Assembly: GCA_963733105.1 (NCBI GenBank)
Contig: CAVTCB010000010.1
Span: 310,001 to 374,000, forward strand
DNA: 64,000 bases
DNA from: JAFAYN01 sp963733105
Lineage (GTDB): Bacteria; Gemmatimonadota; Gemmatimonadetes; Longimicrobiales; Longimicrobiaceae
Direction: 5' to 3'
Shown here piece by piece: positions 38,301-47,900 of the stretch. Under the pieces are notes generated by a model. It was not told the DNA's origin. It saw only the letters and a list, made by a program, of their open reading frames with translations, and searched no databases. The translations under genes and the position numbers were made by a program. The first letter of the stretch is position 1; the number at the start of each line of letters is the position of its first letter.

Positions 38301-40533
38301 CTACCGGGGGCCGCCGAGCGTCCGCGCGAAGAAGAGGCGGACGTCGTCCAGGTAGTACTTTTCGGCGGCGCCGGCCGGGTTGTGGGGCTCGCCCGGCATC
38401 AGGAGCAGCTCGAAGTGCTTGCCGGCCCGGACCAGGGCGTCGGCCATGCGCATGGTGGTGGAGAGCGAGGCGCTCACGTCGGACGTGCCGTGCATGATCC
38501 GCAGGGGGCCGCGGAGGCTCTCCGCCGCCAGGAGGTTGGAGCCCGCCCGGTACCCCTCCGGGTTGTCGCCCGGGAGGCCCAGGTTGGGCTCGTTGATGAC
38601 CGCTTCCTCCTCCAGCGCCCCCGGCGCCCCGGCGTAGCCGGCCCGGAAGAAGTCCGGCGCGGTCAGCATCCCGCGCAGGGCGAAGTACCCTCCCCACGAG
38701 TGGCCGTGGATCCCGACGCGCTCCATGTCCATGTACGGCCGGGTCGCCGCCGCCTGCCGCAGCGCGGCGACGTGGTCCGGGATCTCGATCTGGCCGACAC
38801 GCCCGTAGTTCGCGTCCTGGAACGCCTTGCCGCGCCCGGGGGTGCCGCGCGCGTCCAGGACCATGACCACGAAGCCCATCTGGGCGAGGGACTGCGCCTT
38901 GAGCGACGTGCCGTTGCCCGCGAAGTGCCACGGCACCACCTTCAGCCACGGACCCGCGTAGATCACGTCGACGACGGGGTACTTCCTGCGGGGGTCGAAG
39001 TCCCGGGGCTTGTACAGGACGCCGTACAGCCGGGTGGTCCCGTCGGCGGCGAGCACGACGAGCGAGTCCGGGGTCCCGAGCCCCAGCTCGGCCATGCCGC
39101 TCACGTCCGCCCGGGCGTAGCGGAACGCGCTCCCCCCGTCGCTGGAGCGCAGGTCCCAGGTTCGCGGCGTGGTGCGGGTGGAGTGGGCGTCCACGAAGTA
39201 CCTCCCCGACGGGGCGAGGGTCATCCGGTGGACGCCGGGGTCGGGAGTGAGCCTGTGCAGCCCGCCCCCGCGGAGGGAGGTCCGGTACAGCGACTCGTCG
39301 TAGGGCGCCGACGAGTCGGCCGAAGCGAGCAGGAACACGGTGCTCCCGTCGGGGGCCACGCCCGCGACCCGGTGGACCGGGAACGCCCCCCGGGTCACCT
39401 GGCGGACCAGCTTCCCCGAGTAGTCGTACTGGTAGACGTGGCGCCAGCCGTCCCGCTCCGAGAGCCAGAGGAAGTGCCGGCCGTCGCGGAGCGGGACCAC
39501 CTGGTGCTGCCACCCGTCGACCGCGAAGTCGAGCGCGGCGACGAACGTCTCCGGGCGCTCCTCGCGCAGCACCAGGCGGGTGGTCCCGCGCTCCGGGTCG
39601 GCGGCCACCAGGTCGAGGCGCTTGCCGTCGCGCGACATGCGGAGCAGCAGGAGCTCGCTCCCGTCCGGCCGCCACCCCGCCAGCCACTGGTAGCTCTCCC
39701 CGTCGGGATCGGGGACCCGGGCCGCCCGCCCCGACGAAGGCTCGAACACGTGCAGCTCCTGCCGCACGAGCGGAGTGCCCGTCTTGACGTAGGGGGTCAG
39801 GGTCACGCGCTCGATCGCGCTGCCGTAGTCCACCACCGGGATCTTGTGGACGGCGCGCGCGTCGCTCCGCCAGACCGCCAGGAAGCGCCCGTCCGGGGAC
39901 CAGGCGCTGTCGGGGAGCTCCCACTCGTGGTGCTCCTCGCCGCCGCGCTCGACGAGGACCCTTCCCGCCCCGTCCTCCACGGCGAAGCCGCGGCTCCGGG
40001 GCCGGGCCACGGTCCGGCGGTCGGGCGAGGGGCGGTGCGTGCCCGGGAGCGCCAGCGCGGCACGGTCGCCCGCGGCCAGGGCGGCCACGCGGGCGTCGTC
40101 CACCCCGATCGCGAGGGTCCTGTCCCTCCGCCTTGAAGACCACCCGGTGCGGGGCGGACGCGATCGCGAAGGGGAAGCTGTCCGGCATCTCCACCTCCCG
40201 TCCGGCGAGCCGGGAGATCTGCGCCCGGAGGTCGCGTGCCGGGAGGAGCGGCCGCGCGGTGCGGGACGTCGCGTCCACGACCACCCACGTCCCCCGGTGC
40301 TCCCCCGCCCTCGCCCAGTAGACGAGCCGGTCCCCGTCCGGCAGCCACTTCGGCGCCGACGCGTCCCGTATCCGATCCCGGAAGTCGTAGACCTCCTGCG
40401 CGTGGGCCATGCGGGAACGGAGCTCGGCGCCGTCCTGCGCGGGAAGGGCGGCGGGAAAGCAGGCCAGGAGCCCGCCGCAGGCGATCATCGCGCGCGCGAC
40501 GAGCGCGGCCCGCCGGGGGAAGGATGGGGTCAT
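38301..40533 (-). CDS. secreted S9 prolyl-oligopeptidase/DPP-IV-like peptidase (frameshifted)
   Basis: About 743 residues. A signal peptide (MIACGGLLACFPAALPA) leads to a beta-propeller region and then a C-terminal alpha/beta-hydrolase. The nucleophile elbow is GIHGHSWGGYFALRG, the acid region is MHGTSDVSASL, and the catalytic His is in MPGEPHNPAGA. DPP-IV-type peptidases cleave dipeptides after Pro or Ala. One extra base near 40125 separates the first ~135 residues from the rest. The start at 40533 gives the signal peptide. Confidence 0.86.
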
Positions 40534-41008
40534 GAGGAGCCTGGAGGAGTGGGTCGTTGCCCCTGACGCGGGAAGGGACAATATATGCGGGGGCTCCCGG
40601 TGCGCCGTCAAGCGGGGTGGCGCGGCGTAGAGCGGGGCTCCGTTCGCGACGATCGAGCCCCGCCGAGCATCCGCTCCGGTCGCGCCGCCTGGTTGTGTGC
40701 GTGATGCCACAGATGTCCCCGGCCTGTCCCAGTGTCCGGCAAACATCCTGGGAGAGGAATTCGTCGCCTGCTCATGTAATACAAGAACCGGCAAGTGCTT
40801 GCATGTATTCCGCTCGGAGGGCACACAAATCGCGATGATTTTGCGGCTCTGCCAGGGCTTCAACGGAGTTCTCCAGAACGTCATGCCTCGTGTCCTGCCG
40901 AAGGCAGCACCGTGGTAACCTGTGGGATGCGAAAGCGCAGTCGTAGGTGAGTTCGATCAGCCGTTTTTGACTCGGATATCTCCATCTACACATCATTGTT
41001 GAGGGGTA
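40534..41008. other. 475-base intergenic stretch, island edge
   Basis: There is no supportable gene. A hairpin AGCGGGGCTC / GAGCCCCGC lies near 40631-40664. GC content falls visibly beyond 40740. A TTGACT at 40967-40972 could be a -35 box for the gene at 41009, though the matching -10 is poor. The compositional change marks the left edge of the accessory island. Confidence 0.5.
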
Positions 41009-41771
41009 ATGTCTGGGAAGAAGAGATCACCCGGAACGAACCTTCCAGGTGGCATCAAGCCGCAAGTTCCCCAACCCCATTCTGATCCCATTGTAGACGG
41101 GCCGGAAATCTACCTGCGTCTCCCGCCGGAATCCGAGGTGGGGCGCCAGCGTCGGCTGGAAGAAGAGCAGGATCGAATCAACAGGATGGTTGGCCACGCG
41201 ATAGCAGAGTGGGGGAAATTAGCTACAAAGATCTTCGCTACGTTTGGAACTCTTGCCCTGGGTGTTCTAAGTTATCTTGGATACGAGTTAAAAAGCACAA
41301 CTGCACAAGCAATAGCGTTGAGTGATTCGTTGCGTTCCGAGCTTGTGGCGTCGAGGGGCGAAATGGTTAGGATGCAGAACGATATGAATTTGCAGCGGGA
41401 CGTTTTCACACACGTGCTGAACCAGTACCAGGGCGGTTTCTTCCAGACTCTCCGTGAGACGGCGAACTTGCAAAGCGAGGTCAGCACGCAGAAGAGAGAG
41501 TCCGCGCGTGCTCTGGGTGAGGTGCGTGAGGCGGTGAACATTGCAAGTCTGACCCATCAGGGCATTGCCGCTGCTCGTGACACCATGAGCCGAAGGGCCG
41601 GGCAGATCGATACCAACGTCGTGCGTCTGGCCAACGAGATGAGTCGCATCAGGGATGCGGTGCGAGTCGTATCAGAAAGGGTGGTCGCAGGAGGAACGTA
41701 TTCTGTCACGGAGAAACAGCCTGCGGAGATCTATGGCACTCCCCTCCGTGTCAGATTCACGAGAGCCGTCA
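41009..41771 (+). CDS. membrane-anchored coiled-coil protein, N-terminal segment (frame lost at the end)
   Basis: About 250 residues. A soluble N-terminus (PEIYLRLPPESEVGRQRRLEEEQDR) precedes one membrane helix (FATFGTLALGVLSYLGYEL, about residues 73-93) and a long alpha-helical, coiled-coil-like part (LRSELVASRGEMVRMQNDMNLQRDV and following). GAGGGG precedes the ATG. Codon use is much more AT-rich than the neighbours up to about 41770. There the good coding frame shifts by one base into the segment below. The open frame continues to 42814 but is not convincing. Not recognised as a known family. Confidence 0.55.
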
Positions 41772-42497
41772 ATGGCCAGCGGCGCCTTCAAGCCGGTGGA
41801 GAACGATCCCGCCGGGTGCCGGGTTTCGCCTTCCGGCACGGCGGGACGCGAGACCTGTCCCCTGTACGCCTTCGCGTACGTCGCCCCCGGGGACGAGACC
41901 CGGATCGCGGCGACCCTGGCCGAGCACTTCGAGCACGTCTTCGTCTGGCCCCTCCCGGCCGTGCCTGCCGGATCGCTGACCCTGCTTCCACGGCAGTCCG
42001 GCTCCGGGGTGACGGTGGAGCGGGGATGGCAGCGCGCGGCCGACGGCACTGCCATCGCCCGCGTGCGCGGGGCCGCCGCCACCAACCAGCCGCTCACCGC
42101 CGCCCTGGTGGTCCGGGACTCCACCACTCCGGCCGGGCGCGCCGCCACCGCCGGGATGCGCGGCGTGCAGCTCCGCCCCGAGATCGCCGTGCGGCCGCTC
42201 AGGGAAGGTGCGGCGGAGTGGGCCCCGTCCCCGTCCCGGGGAGCCCTGGTGCGGCCCGCCGGCGGAGACTCGCTCGCGCTGGAGTTCTTCAGCCGGGGGA
42301 AGGATGCCCCCAAGTACCTGTACCGGGTGGACCTGGTCCCGTCCGGTGTCCCCTCCTGGCTGGACCGCTTCGACGCGGAGGACGCGAGCGACGCCGTCCG
42401 CACGTACGGGCTCGGGCGTCTCTTCGAGGTCTTCCGCGCGCGCGCAGCGCAGGCCGGAGGAGCCTCTGCCGGCCGCATCTACGTGGTCGCCAACTGA
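41772..42497 (+). CDS. hypothetical protein, high-GC continuation
   Basis: About 241 residues in the next frame, starting MASGAFKPVEND (an ATG at 41733 would add 13). It may be the C-terminal half of the preceding protein joined out of frame. Visible stretches are CPLYAFAYVAPGDE, FVWPLPAVPAGSLTLLP and LFEVFRARAAQAGG. No signal, helix or motif I recognise. Codon use is strongly GC3-biased, unlike the segment before it. It is followed within 12 bases by the next island gene. Confidence 0.55.
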   Translation: MASGAFKPVENDPAGCRVSPSGTAGRETCPLYAFAYVAPGDETRIAATLAEHFEHVFVWPLPAVPAGSLTLLPRQSGSGVTVERGWQRAADGTAIARVRGAAATNQPLTAALVVRDSTTPAGRAATAGMRGVQLRPEIAVRPLREGAAEWAPSPSRGALVRPAGGDSLALEFFSRGKDAPKYLYRVDLVPSGVPSWLDRFDAEDASDAVRTYGLGRLFEVFRARAAQAGGASAGRIYVVAN

Positions 42498-42509
42498 CGT
42501 CGTCCCCGC

Positions 42510-43082
42510 TATGGGGGCTCCCGCCGTTCCCACCCTCTCCTTCGTGGTCCGCATGCCCAACTACTTCCTCCATCTCTGGAGCACCCCCCCCACGGATCTC
42601 CCGCTCATCTGCCCGCTGCCTCCCCCAGGCGAGCCGGTGGACCCCGCCGGGTTCTTCGATCCGGGGACGGTCCAGGCGGCCTACTCGGCCACGGGCATGG
42701 CGACGCTCTTCCTGGTCCTGGCGCTGGTCCTCCTCTGCTACCTGTGGACCTCCGGAAGCCTGGGCCCGCGGTTCGTGCGGCGGTGGACGCTGTTCCTGGC
42801 CCTCTCCGCCGTGACGGCGTTCGGGGCCGCGCTGCTGATCCTGCGCACGTGGCGACGCGCGCGCTCGCCGGGAGCTGCGAGACGAACCCCGATCCGTTCC
42901 TGGCCGTGCTCCCCTGGAGCGAGATCCTGGGGCGGGGCCTGGCGGGCGCGGTCTGGGGCCTCCTGGCCTTCGCGCTCCTGTCCCTGGTCCTCACCCGCAC
43001 CGCCGGCCTGTTCCCGTGGTCCCGCGGGCTGTTCCACCACCGCGGGTGCCCCTACCCCCGCCTGAGCCCCTTCGGAGACTGA
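42510..43082 (+). CDS. small polytopic membrane protein (frameshifted)
   Basis: About 190 residues with three likely helices: ATLFLVLALVLLCYLW, FLALSAVTAFGAALLIL and, after a one-base loss near 42850, GAVWGLLAFALLSLVL. A Cys-containing loop (SCETNPDPFL) lies between the second and third. The start may be 42510 or the Met at 42555. It lies between the hypothetical protein and the tubulin-like gene (4-base gap), so it belongs to the same operon. Not recognised. Confidence 0.6.
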   Translation, partial: YGGSRRSHPLLRGPHAQLLPPSLEHPPHGSPAHLPAASPRRAGGPRRVLRSGDGPGGLLGHGHGDALPGPGAGPPLLPVDLRKPGPAVRAAVDAVPGPLRRDGVRGRAADPAHVATRALAGSCETNPDPFLAVLPWSEILGRGLAGAVWGLLAFALLSLVLTRTAGLFPWSRGLFHHRGCPYPRLSPFGD

Positions 43083-43086
43083 GCGA

Positions 43087-44643
43087 ATGTCCACCGACCT
43101 TGTCTCGTCCGGAATCGAAGGGCGCACCCTCACCTTCTTCGCGCTGGGGGGGAGCGGGATCCGCGCCATCGAACCGCTCCTCCACCTCTGCGCACTGGGG
43201 CTCGGGCCGCGCCGCCTTAAACTGGTCCTGGTAGACCCGGACCAGTCCAACGCCGCGGGTGACCCGCTCGCGCAGGCTGATCGACCTCTACCGGGAGACC
43301 CGCGCCGCCATCGGCGACGGCGGCGCGCCCGAGAGCTACTTCCGCACCGAGGTGGTGGACGCGGTGGGCCGCACGCTGGTCTGGTCGCCGATCGCGGACG
43401 ACGAGCACCTCCCGGACTCGCGCTTCTCCACCCGCGTGGACCGAGCGTTGATGCGGGGGAAGAGCGGGGGACCGCTGGGACACCTCTTCGACCTCCTGTA
43501 TGCGGGCCGGATACAGAACATGGACCTGGGGATGGGGTTTCGCGGCATCCCCTCCATCGGGACCGTGTTCATGAACCGCCTCAGGGAGCAGCAGTTCTTC
43601 GAGCAGATCCTGGCCGAGGCGCAGACGGACGCCGAGTCCGTGTTCTTCGCCGTGGGCTCCATATTCGGGGGGACAGGGTCGGCTGCGTTCCCGGTGGTCG
43701 GCCGCGCCCTGCTGGACGGGATCAGGGGGGTGGACGGACGCGCGGACGTTCCCGGCGTTCCGATACGGCGCATCGGTGGGGCGCTCCTCCTCCCGTACTT
43801 CACCCTTCCCACACCGGACACCCGGGAGGCCGCGGACGGCGGACCGCGCCCGGAGACCGCGCTCTTCGCGCAGAACGCCGCCGCGGCGATCCCCACCTAC
43901 ACCACCGGACACACCGGCTACGGCGGGTTCTACGTCCTGGGCGACAGCGAGCCGCGCGAGCAGGACAGCAACGAGGTGGGAGGCGAGCGGCAGGCGAACC
44001 GGGCGCACTACATCGAGCTGTACTCCGCGCTGGCGGCACTGGACTTCGCCGCCCGGGGAGGGGAGCGGGCGAACGACACGCTCCCCCTCTTCCGTACGAC
44101 CGCCGTGGAGCGGAGCAACGTACGCTGGTCGGACCTTCCCCTCAACGAAGCCTCCCGCCAGCGGCTCATGGGGGGGATCATCGCCGCGCACACCTTCCTT
44201 ACCGTCTTCCGTCCCAACGGAGCCTCTCACCCGGGGCTGGACCGCTACCTGCGCGGGGTGACCTGGATGGAGCTGCTGGGGCTGCGCAGGCAAGGACATG
44301 CGCGACCGCTCGGCGGCTTTCGACTCCCTCGCCGCGTTCTTCCGCACCACGTGGGAGTGGCTGGCCGAGATGCGCGCCTCCAGCCCGGCGCTGGAGCTGT
44401 CCCGCACGGACGGCCGCCGTCCTGTCGACGTCCGGCTGGACGAGACGATCGAGGGCCGCCGGAGTGGAAACGGGACTCGTCCGCTGCGGGACGAGTCCGA
44501 GGTGTATCCGCCACTGGAACAACGCCGCGTACGCGCGGTCGAGGCAGGGGTTCCGGGGGTTCCTGGAGGTGATGCGGGAAGGGAGCGAGTCGCTCGCCCG
44601 TGAGAAGTACGCCGAGACGATCCACGTGCAGGAGCCCGCATGA
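43087..44643 (+). CDS. tubulin/FtsZ-like GTPase (Tubulin_2-like, frameshifted)
   Basis: About 517 residues after repair. The N-terminus reads TLTFFALGGSGIRAIEPLLHL...LKLVLVDPDQSN, a Rossmann-like start with a G-GGSG loop. About 130 residues later comes VGSIFGGTGSAAFPVVGRAL, which matches the tubulin/FtsZ signature GGGTGS/T-G with one glycine missing. A DPD and FRG-type acidic loops follow. This fits tubulin-superfamily proteins such as the Tubulin_2-like group, not cell-division FtsZ. Extra single bases near 43258, 44290 and at 44505 break the frame. Its stop overlaps the next start (ATGA). The nucleotide and polymerisation properties are inferred. Confidence 0.68.
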   Translation: MSTDLVSSGIEGRTLTFFALGGSGIRAIEPLLHLCALGLGPRRLKLVLVDPDQSNAAGDPLAQADRPLPGDPRRHRRRRRARELLPHRGGGRGGPHAGLVADRGRRAPPGLALLHPRGPSVDAGEERGTAGTPLRPPVCGPDTEHGPGDGVSRHPLHRDRVHEPPQGAAVLRADPGRGADGRRVRVLRRGLHIRGDRVGCVPGGRPRPAGRDQGGGRTRGRSRRSDTAHRWGAPPPVLHPSHTGHPGGRGRRTAPGDRALRAERRRGDPHLHHRTHRLRRVLRPGRQRAARAGQQRGGRRAAGEPGALHRAVLRAGGTGLRRPGRGAGERHAPPLPYDRRGAEQRTLVGPSPQRSLPPAAHGGDHRRAHLPYRLPSQRSLSPGAGPLPARGDLDGAAGAAQARTCATARRLSTPSPRSSAPRGSGWPRCAPPARRWSCPARTAAVLSTSGWTRRSRAAGVETGLVRCGTSPRCIRHWNNAAYARSRQGFRGFLEVMREGSESLAREKYAETIHVQEPA

Positions 44644-44755
44644 GCCGCAATCTCCTTCCCCGCCTCCGGACCACGCCCAACCCGGCCAACATCAAGGCCG
44701 CCCCGGTAGGCCGGTGGTCCACCAACAGGCGGACTCGATGACTTCTCCTGTCGAC

Positions 44756-44945
44756 TCAGGCGTGGAGTTTGTCCCCTACCGGTGAGAAACCACCAAGTGA
44801 GTAATTCACCACAAGTTCGATGACATTACGCAGTTGTGGCGAGCACTCGCGGAAGTCGATCCTGTCCAAGACTTGCTCTCCGCGCTGCTTCAGCGCCTCC
44901 CCAATCAACGCGTGGATGAACGACTGGGTAGCATAGTCTACTGGG
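44756..44945 (-). pseudogene. STAS-like (DUF4325-type) domain fragment
   Basis: About 62 minus-strand residues beginning VDYATQSFIHALIGEALK and continuing LDRIDFRECSPQLRNVIELVVNYS to a normal stop, resembling the C-terminal half of STAS-like DUF4325 proteins. The N-terminal half is missing; upstream bases read as another gene on the other strand. It is opposite in direction to the island operon and inside its broken gene, so it was probably inserted. Confidence 0.45.
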
Positions 44946-45510
44946 GATCGCTGGGATGGAGCGGGAACTCGTCGGAGCTGTTCGTGGGCGCACGGTGGAC
45001 CTGCGGACGCCCGCCGACCTGAGCCGCTACTTCCGCGGCGAGGTCCTGTCGGACGGCCACCGACAGATCGCTCCTCCTCAGCGAGCCGCTGGAGAAGGAG
45101 CGCGTCAAGGGGTTCGCGCAGTACCGCTGGCAGAGCGCCGCCGACGATCGCTCTTCGCGGAGCCATGGCTGCTGCCGATTCGGCGGGACTTCTCGGTACA
45201 TCTCGCACGAGTGAACCTGACCTCGTCGTGACTTCCTCCCGAGCTGGAACGAACTTGCGAATCCAGCAAAATGCTCGTGACATCCTCAGTCTGGTCGTCC
45301 GGATCTCATGGAGACGGGAGAGCCTGGCCACGGAGATTATAGCCACATGCTGCCGACCTGGTCGTCGAGGGGCAACTCGGTCTGCGCTCTTCTGTAGCGG
45401 CCGCGAGGCGCAGCGTGATCGCCGGAGAGTTCGTGCAGCAGCACCTCCGCGTCCTTTCGAGATCGAGCGAGTAATGAATAGACCAGCCCCCGCATTGTCA
45501 GGCGTCCCAT

Positions 45511-45703
45511 ATAGGCCGGGAATGGCACCGGTAATTCCAGGCTGGAGTGCCATTGAGATAGCGGTTGAATCGCTCTCCGCAGCACGTGTGTGCGCGCGGG
45601 ACAGATGGGTAACAGAATGCGCAGAGACCCACAATCTGCGAGATCAGCGATGGTATAGACCCCCCGGGACGGGCGACATAGGCCGGGAATGGCACCGGAA
45701 ATT
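45511..45703. repeat. pair of 21-bp direct repeats in lower-GC debris
   Basis: The same 21 bases (ATAGGCCGGG followed by AATGGCACCGG) occur at 45511 and 45678, each followed by an AATT sequence, 167 bases apart. The surrounding region 45230-45860 has no supportable intact gene. On the minus strand a frame 45337-45460 ends LVYSLLARSRKDAEVLLHELSG...DDQVGSMWL, which may be another gene tail. The repeats may mark a mobile or recombination event. Confidence 0.5.
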
Positions 45704-46143
45704 ATGCGCAGACATACAAAGGCATCCATCTGGAGAACCCGAATGCTCGAGAACATTCCTGAGCTGGTTCGCTCACGAGTACTCGAACACTTGCAACTCT
45801 CCGGGCTATCGTGAAATGAAGCACGGCGGAGACCGCCAGTAACACCCGCTCCGGTACCGGCGGGGCGCCCTGTGGAGCTCCAGGGAGGAGCCGTGGTGCC
45901 TTCGCGCTCCCTCGCGGCTCCGGGCTCCCTGGTGTCCGACAGCTACGGCGGGGGAGCGAAGCTCTATCTGAACGAGAGTGTAGAGATCAACCACGTCGCC
46001 TTTGACCAGTGGTCTGCCTTCTTCGACTTCCGCGGCGGTAAGCCCTACATGCGCTACACCACCCGGCGACCGGCGGTGGTCGACTGGAACGAATCGACGG
46101 GTCGCGGGACTCTCCGCGACAGGGGAATCGCGGAGCCGCGCGC

Positions 46144-47897
46144 ATGAGCTCTTCGGCGGCATCGGACCGAACCTGCGGAGGTGGGGGAGACGCGAGCCGG
46201 AGATACGTCCCCGCCGCCGGCCCGCAAACCGGCCGGCGAGCTGGAGATGATCCGGCCGCCGGGGCGTGGTGACACTCCCGCATGGAAATGGTGGTTCGCG
46301 GGGATCGGGTTCTACTTCGTCTTCAGCGTCGTCTTCGTCCTCTCGCTCCTGTCCGCCGGGGACGACGCGGGCGGCTCCGCCTGGTCCCGGGGCCTCGAGA
46401 TCATCGGGCTGGGAAGCCACTTCAACCCGGCGGTCCTCGTCCTCGTGCTCGGAGGCTTCGGGCTGACCCTGTGGGCCACCGTCTCGGTCTACCAGGACAT
46501 CAAAGAGATCGCGCAGGAGGAGGACGACATCGACTGGCTCCTCGCCAAGAAGCGCGAGGGCGTCCCCCTGGTCTTCGCGCCATCCAACAAGCGGGAGGCC
46601 CTCTTCGCGCAGGGGTTCCGCTCCCGTCCAGATCGACGCCGGTACGGCGGTCGAGACCCTGGTCGACGACCGGGTGCGCCGGGTGTACTCGGCCCGTATG
46701 GAGTCGGGGGCTGCCACGGTCGCTCCCGACGAGCTCCGCGGGATCGCCGAGAAGCGCACTGCGCGGCTCGGGAGCTTCGCCCGGTACGCCTCCTCGCTTC
46801 TGCTCCTGCTGGCGGTGCTGGGCACCTTCGCCGGTGTCAAGACGGCGCTCCCCGCGCTGATCACCGCCGTGTCGGCGGGCGGCAACATGCAGGACAGCAT
46901 CGTGGCCCCGCTCCGGGCGGTGGCCGACGCGTTCGGCGGGAACGCGCTGGCTCTCGTGGGTGCCATCGCGGTTGGGCTCATGGCGCAGGGGCTGGGGCTG
47001 GGGCGGCGCAACCTGCTGGAGCGGCTGGAGCTGGTCTCGGCCGAGTACATCTACGACAACCGGCGCTCCGGCTCGGCCGACCCTCTGCGGGCGGCGGTGG
47101 AGGCGCTCAACGAGACCGCCCAGGAGATCCGGAACTCGAGCGGGGCATTCCTCGGGATCGAAGGTGGGCTGCAGGCGCTCGGCTCCCGCTTCGAGGCGGC
47201 GTTCGTGTCGCTGGACGAGCGCCTGTCGGACCTGGTGAACCAGCAGAGGGAGGGGCTCTACGACCGGACCGGCGACGCGCTGGAGCAGCTTCATCACCGT
47301 GTGGGCCGCCTGGCCGAGTCGGTAGAGGCCAACGCACGCGTGTACGCGGGGCTGGTGGACCAGATCGGGGAGCGGACGGCGGAATCGCGCGAGGCCATGC
47401 GCGAGATGCGGGAAGCGAACGCCGTGCTCACGCGCGCCCTCGACGGCATAATCCATCTCGGGGACGCATCGAAGCGCTCGGCGGAGAACGCGGAGAACTC
47501 CGCGAAGATCCTTGCCGACGCCACGCACGGGGTCTGGCAGCAGACGGAGGCGCTTACCCGGGCCATGGAGGACGCCCGCCCGGTGTTCGAGGAGGTCAGG
47601 GCGTCCATCGACACGAGCACGGCGAGGCTGGCCACCATCGACGAGCGAGCGTCGCGAGCCTGGGTGGAAGCCGGGGAGGAGATCACTCGCAGCCTCGCCG
47701 CACTGGTGCCCGCCGTGGGAGGCTCCCCGGCCATTCCCGGCGCGGCGCCTGACGTATCCTCTCTCCTGCGGCGAATTGCGGCGGGGGTGGAGGCGCAGCA
47801 AACGCGGCCGCTCTCGCCGCTGGTCCTGGCCGGTCTGCCGCTCCTCGGGGTCCTCGTCGGAAGCGGTGTGGTCTATGCCATCCTGAAGCTCCTCTGA
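46144..47897 (+). CDS. MotA/TolQ/ZorA-like proton-channel protein (frameshifted)
   Basis: About 583 residues after repair of extra bases near 46165 and 46628. Helices: WWFAGIGFYFVFSVVFVLSLL, FNPAVLVLVLGGFGLTLWATV, YASSLLLLLAVLGTFAGVKTAL and FGGNALALVGAIAVGLMAQGL. The LGTFAG turn and the last two helices match the MotA/TolQ/ZorA channel core. A long helical tail of about 250 residues follows (LNETAQEI, QIGERTAESREAMREMREA, TRAMEDARPVFEEV), as in ZorA. Unlike ZorA it ends with a further helix (VLAGLPLLGVLVGSGVVYAIL). The ZorB-like partner starts 3 bases on. Confidence 0.78.
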
Positions 47898-47900
47898 GGC

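Larger units (their letters stand above)
44640..46147 (+). pseudogene. disrupted island gene (N- and C-terminal remnants)
   Basis: An ATGA-coupled start at 44640 opens MSRNLLPRLRTTPNPAN... but stops after 33 codons at 44741. A good coding piece reappears at 44955-45190 (LSRYFRGEVLSDGHRQI, then with one extra base LLLSEPLEKERVKGFAQYRW). The true C-terminus seems to be 45863-46147 (SYGGGAKLYLNESVEINHV...FFDFRGGKPYMRYTTRRP), whose TGA overlaps the ATG of the next gene. The end-couplings suggest one original gene of roughly 500 codons, broken by lower-GC debris. Function not recognised. Confidence 0.5.

Noticed and set aside
36313..40884. Very long minus-strand open frame (over 1,500 codons) across the glutamate dehydrogenase and S9 peptidase region
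   Set aside because: Most of it is the antisense of the dehydrogenase. Its composition is low-complexity Arg/Pro/Gly. Only its beginning (from 40533) is real, as the N-terminus of the S9 peptidase before the frameshift.
43087..44643. The cell-division gene ftsZ
   Set aside because: The GGTGS loop is in a non-FtsZ context, the length and N-terminus differ, there is no C-terminal FtsA/ZipA-binding tail, and no division genes are nearby.
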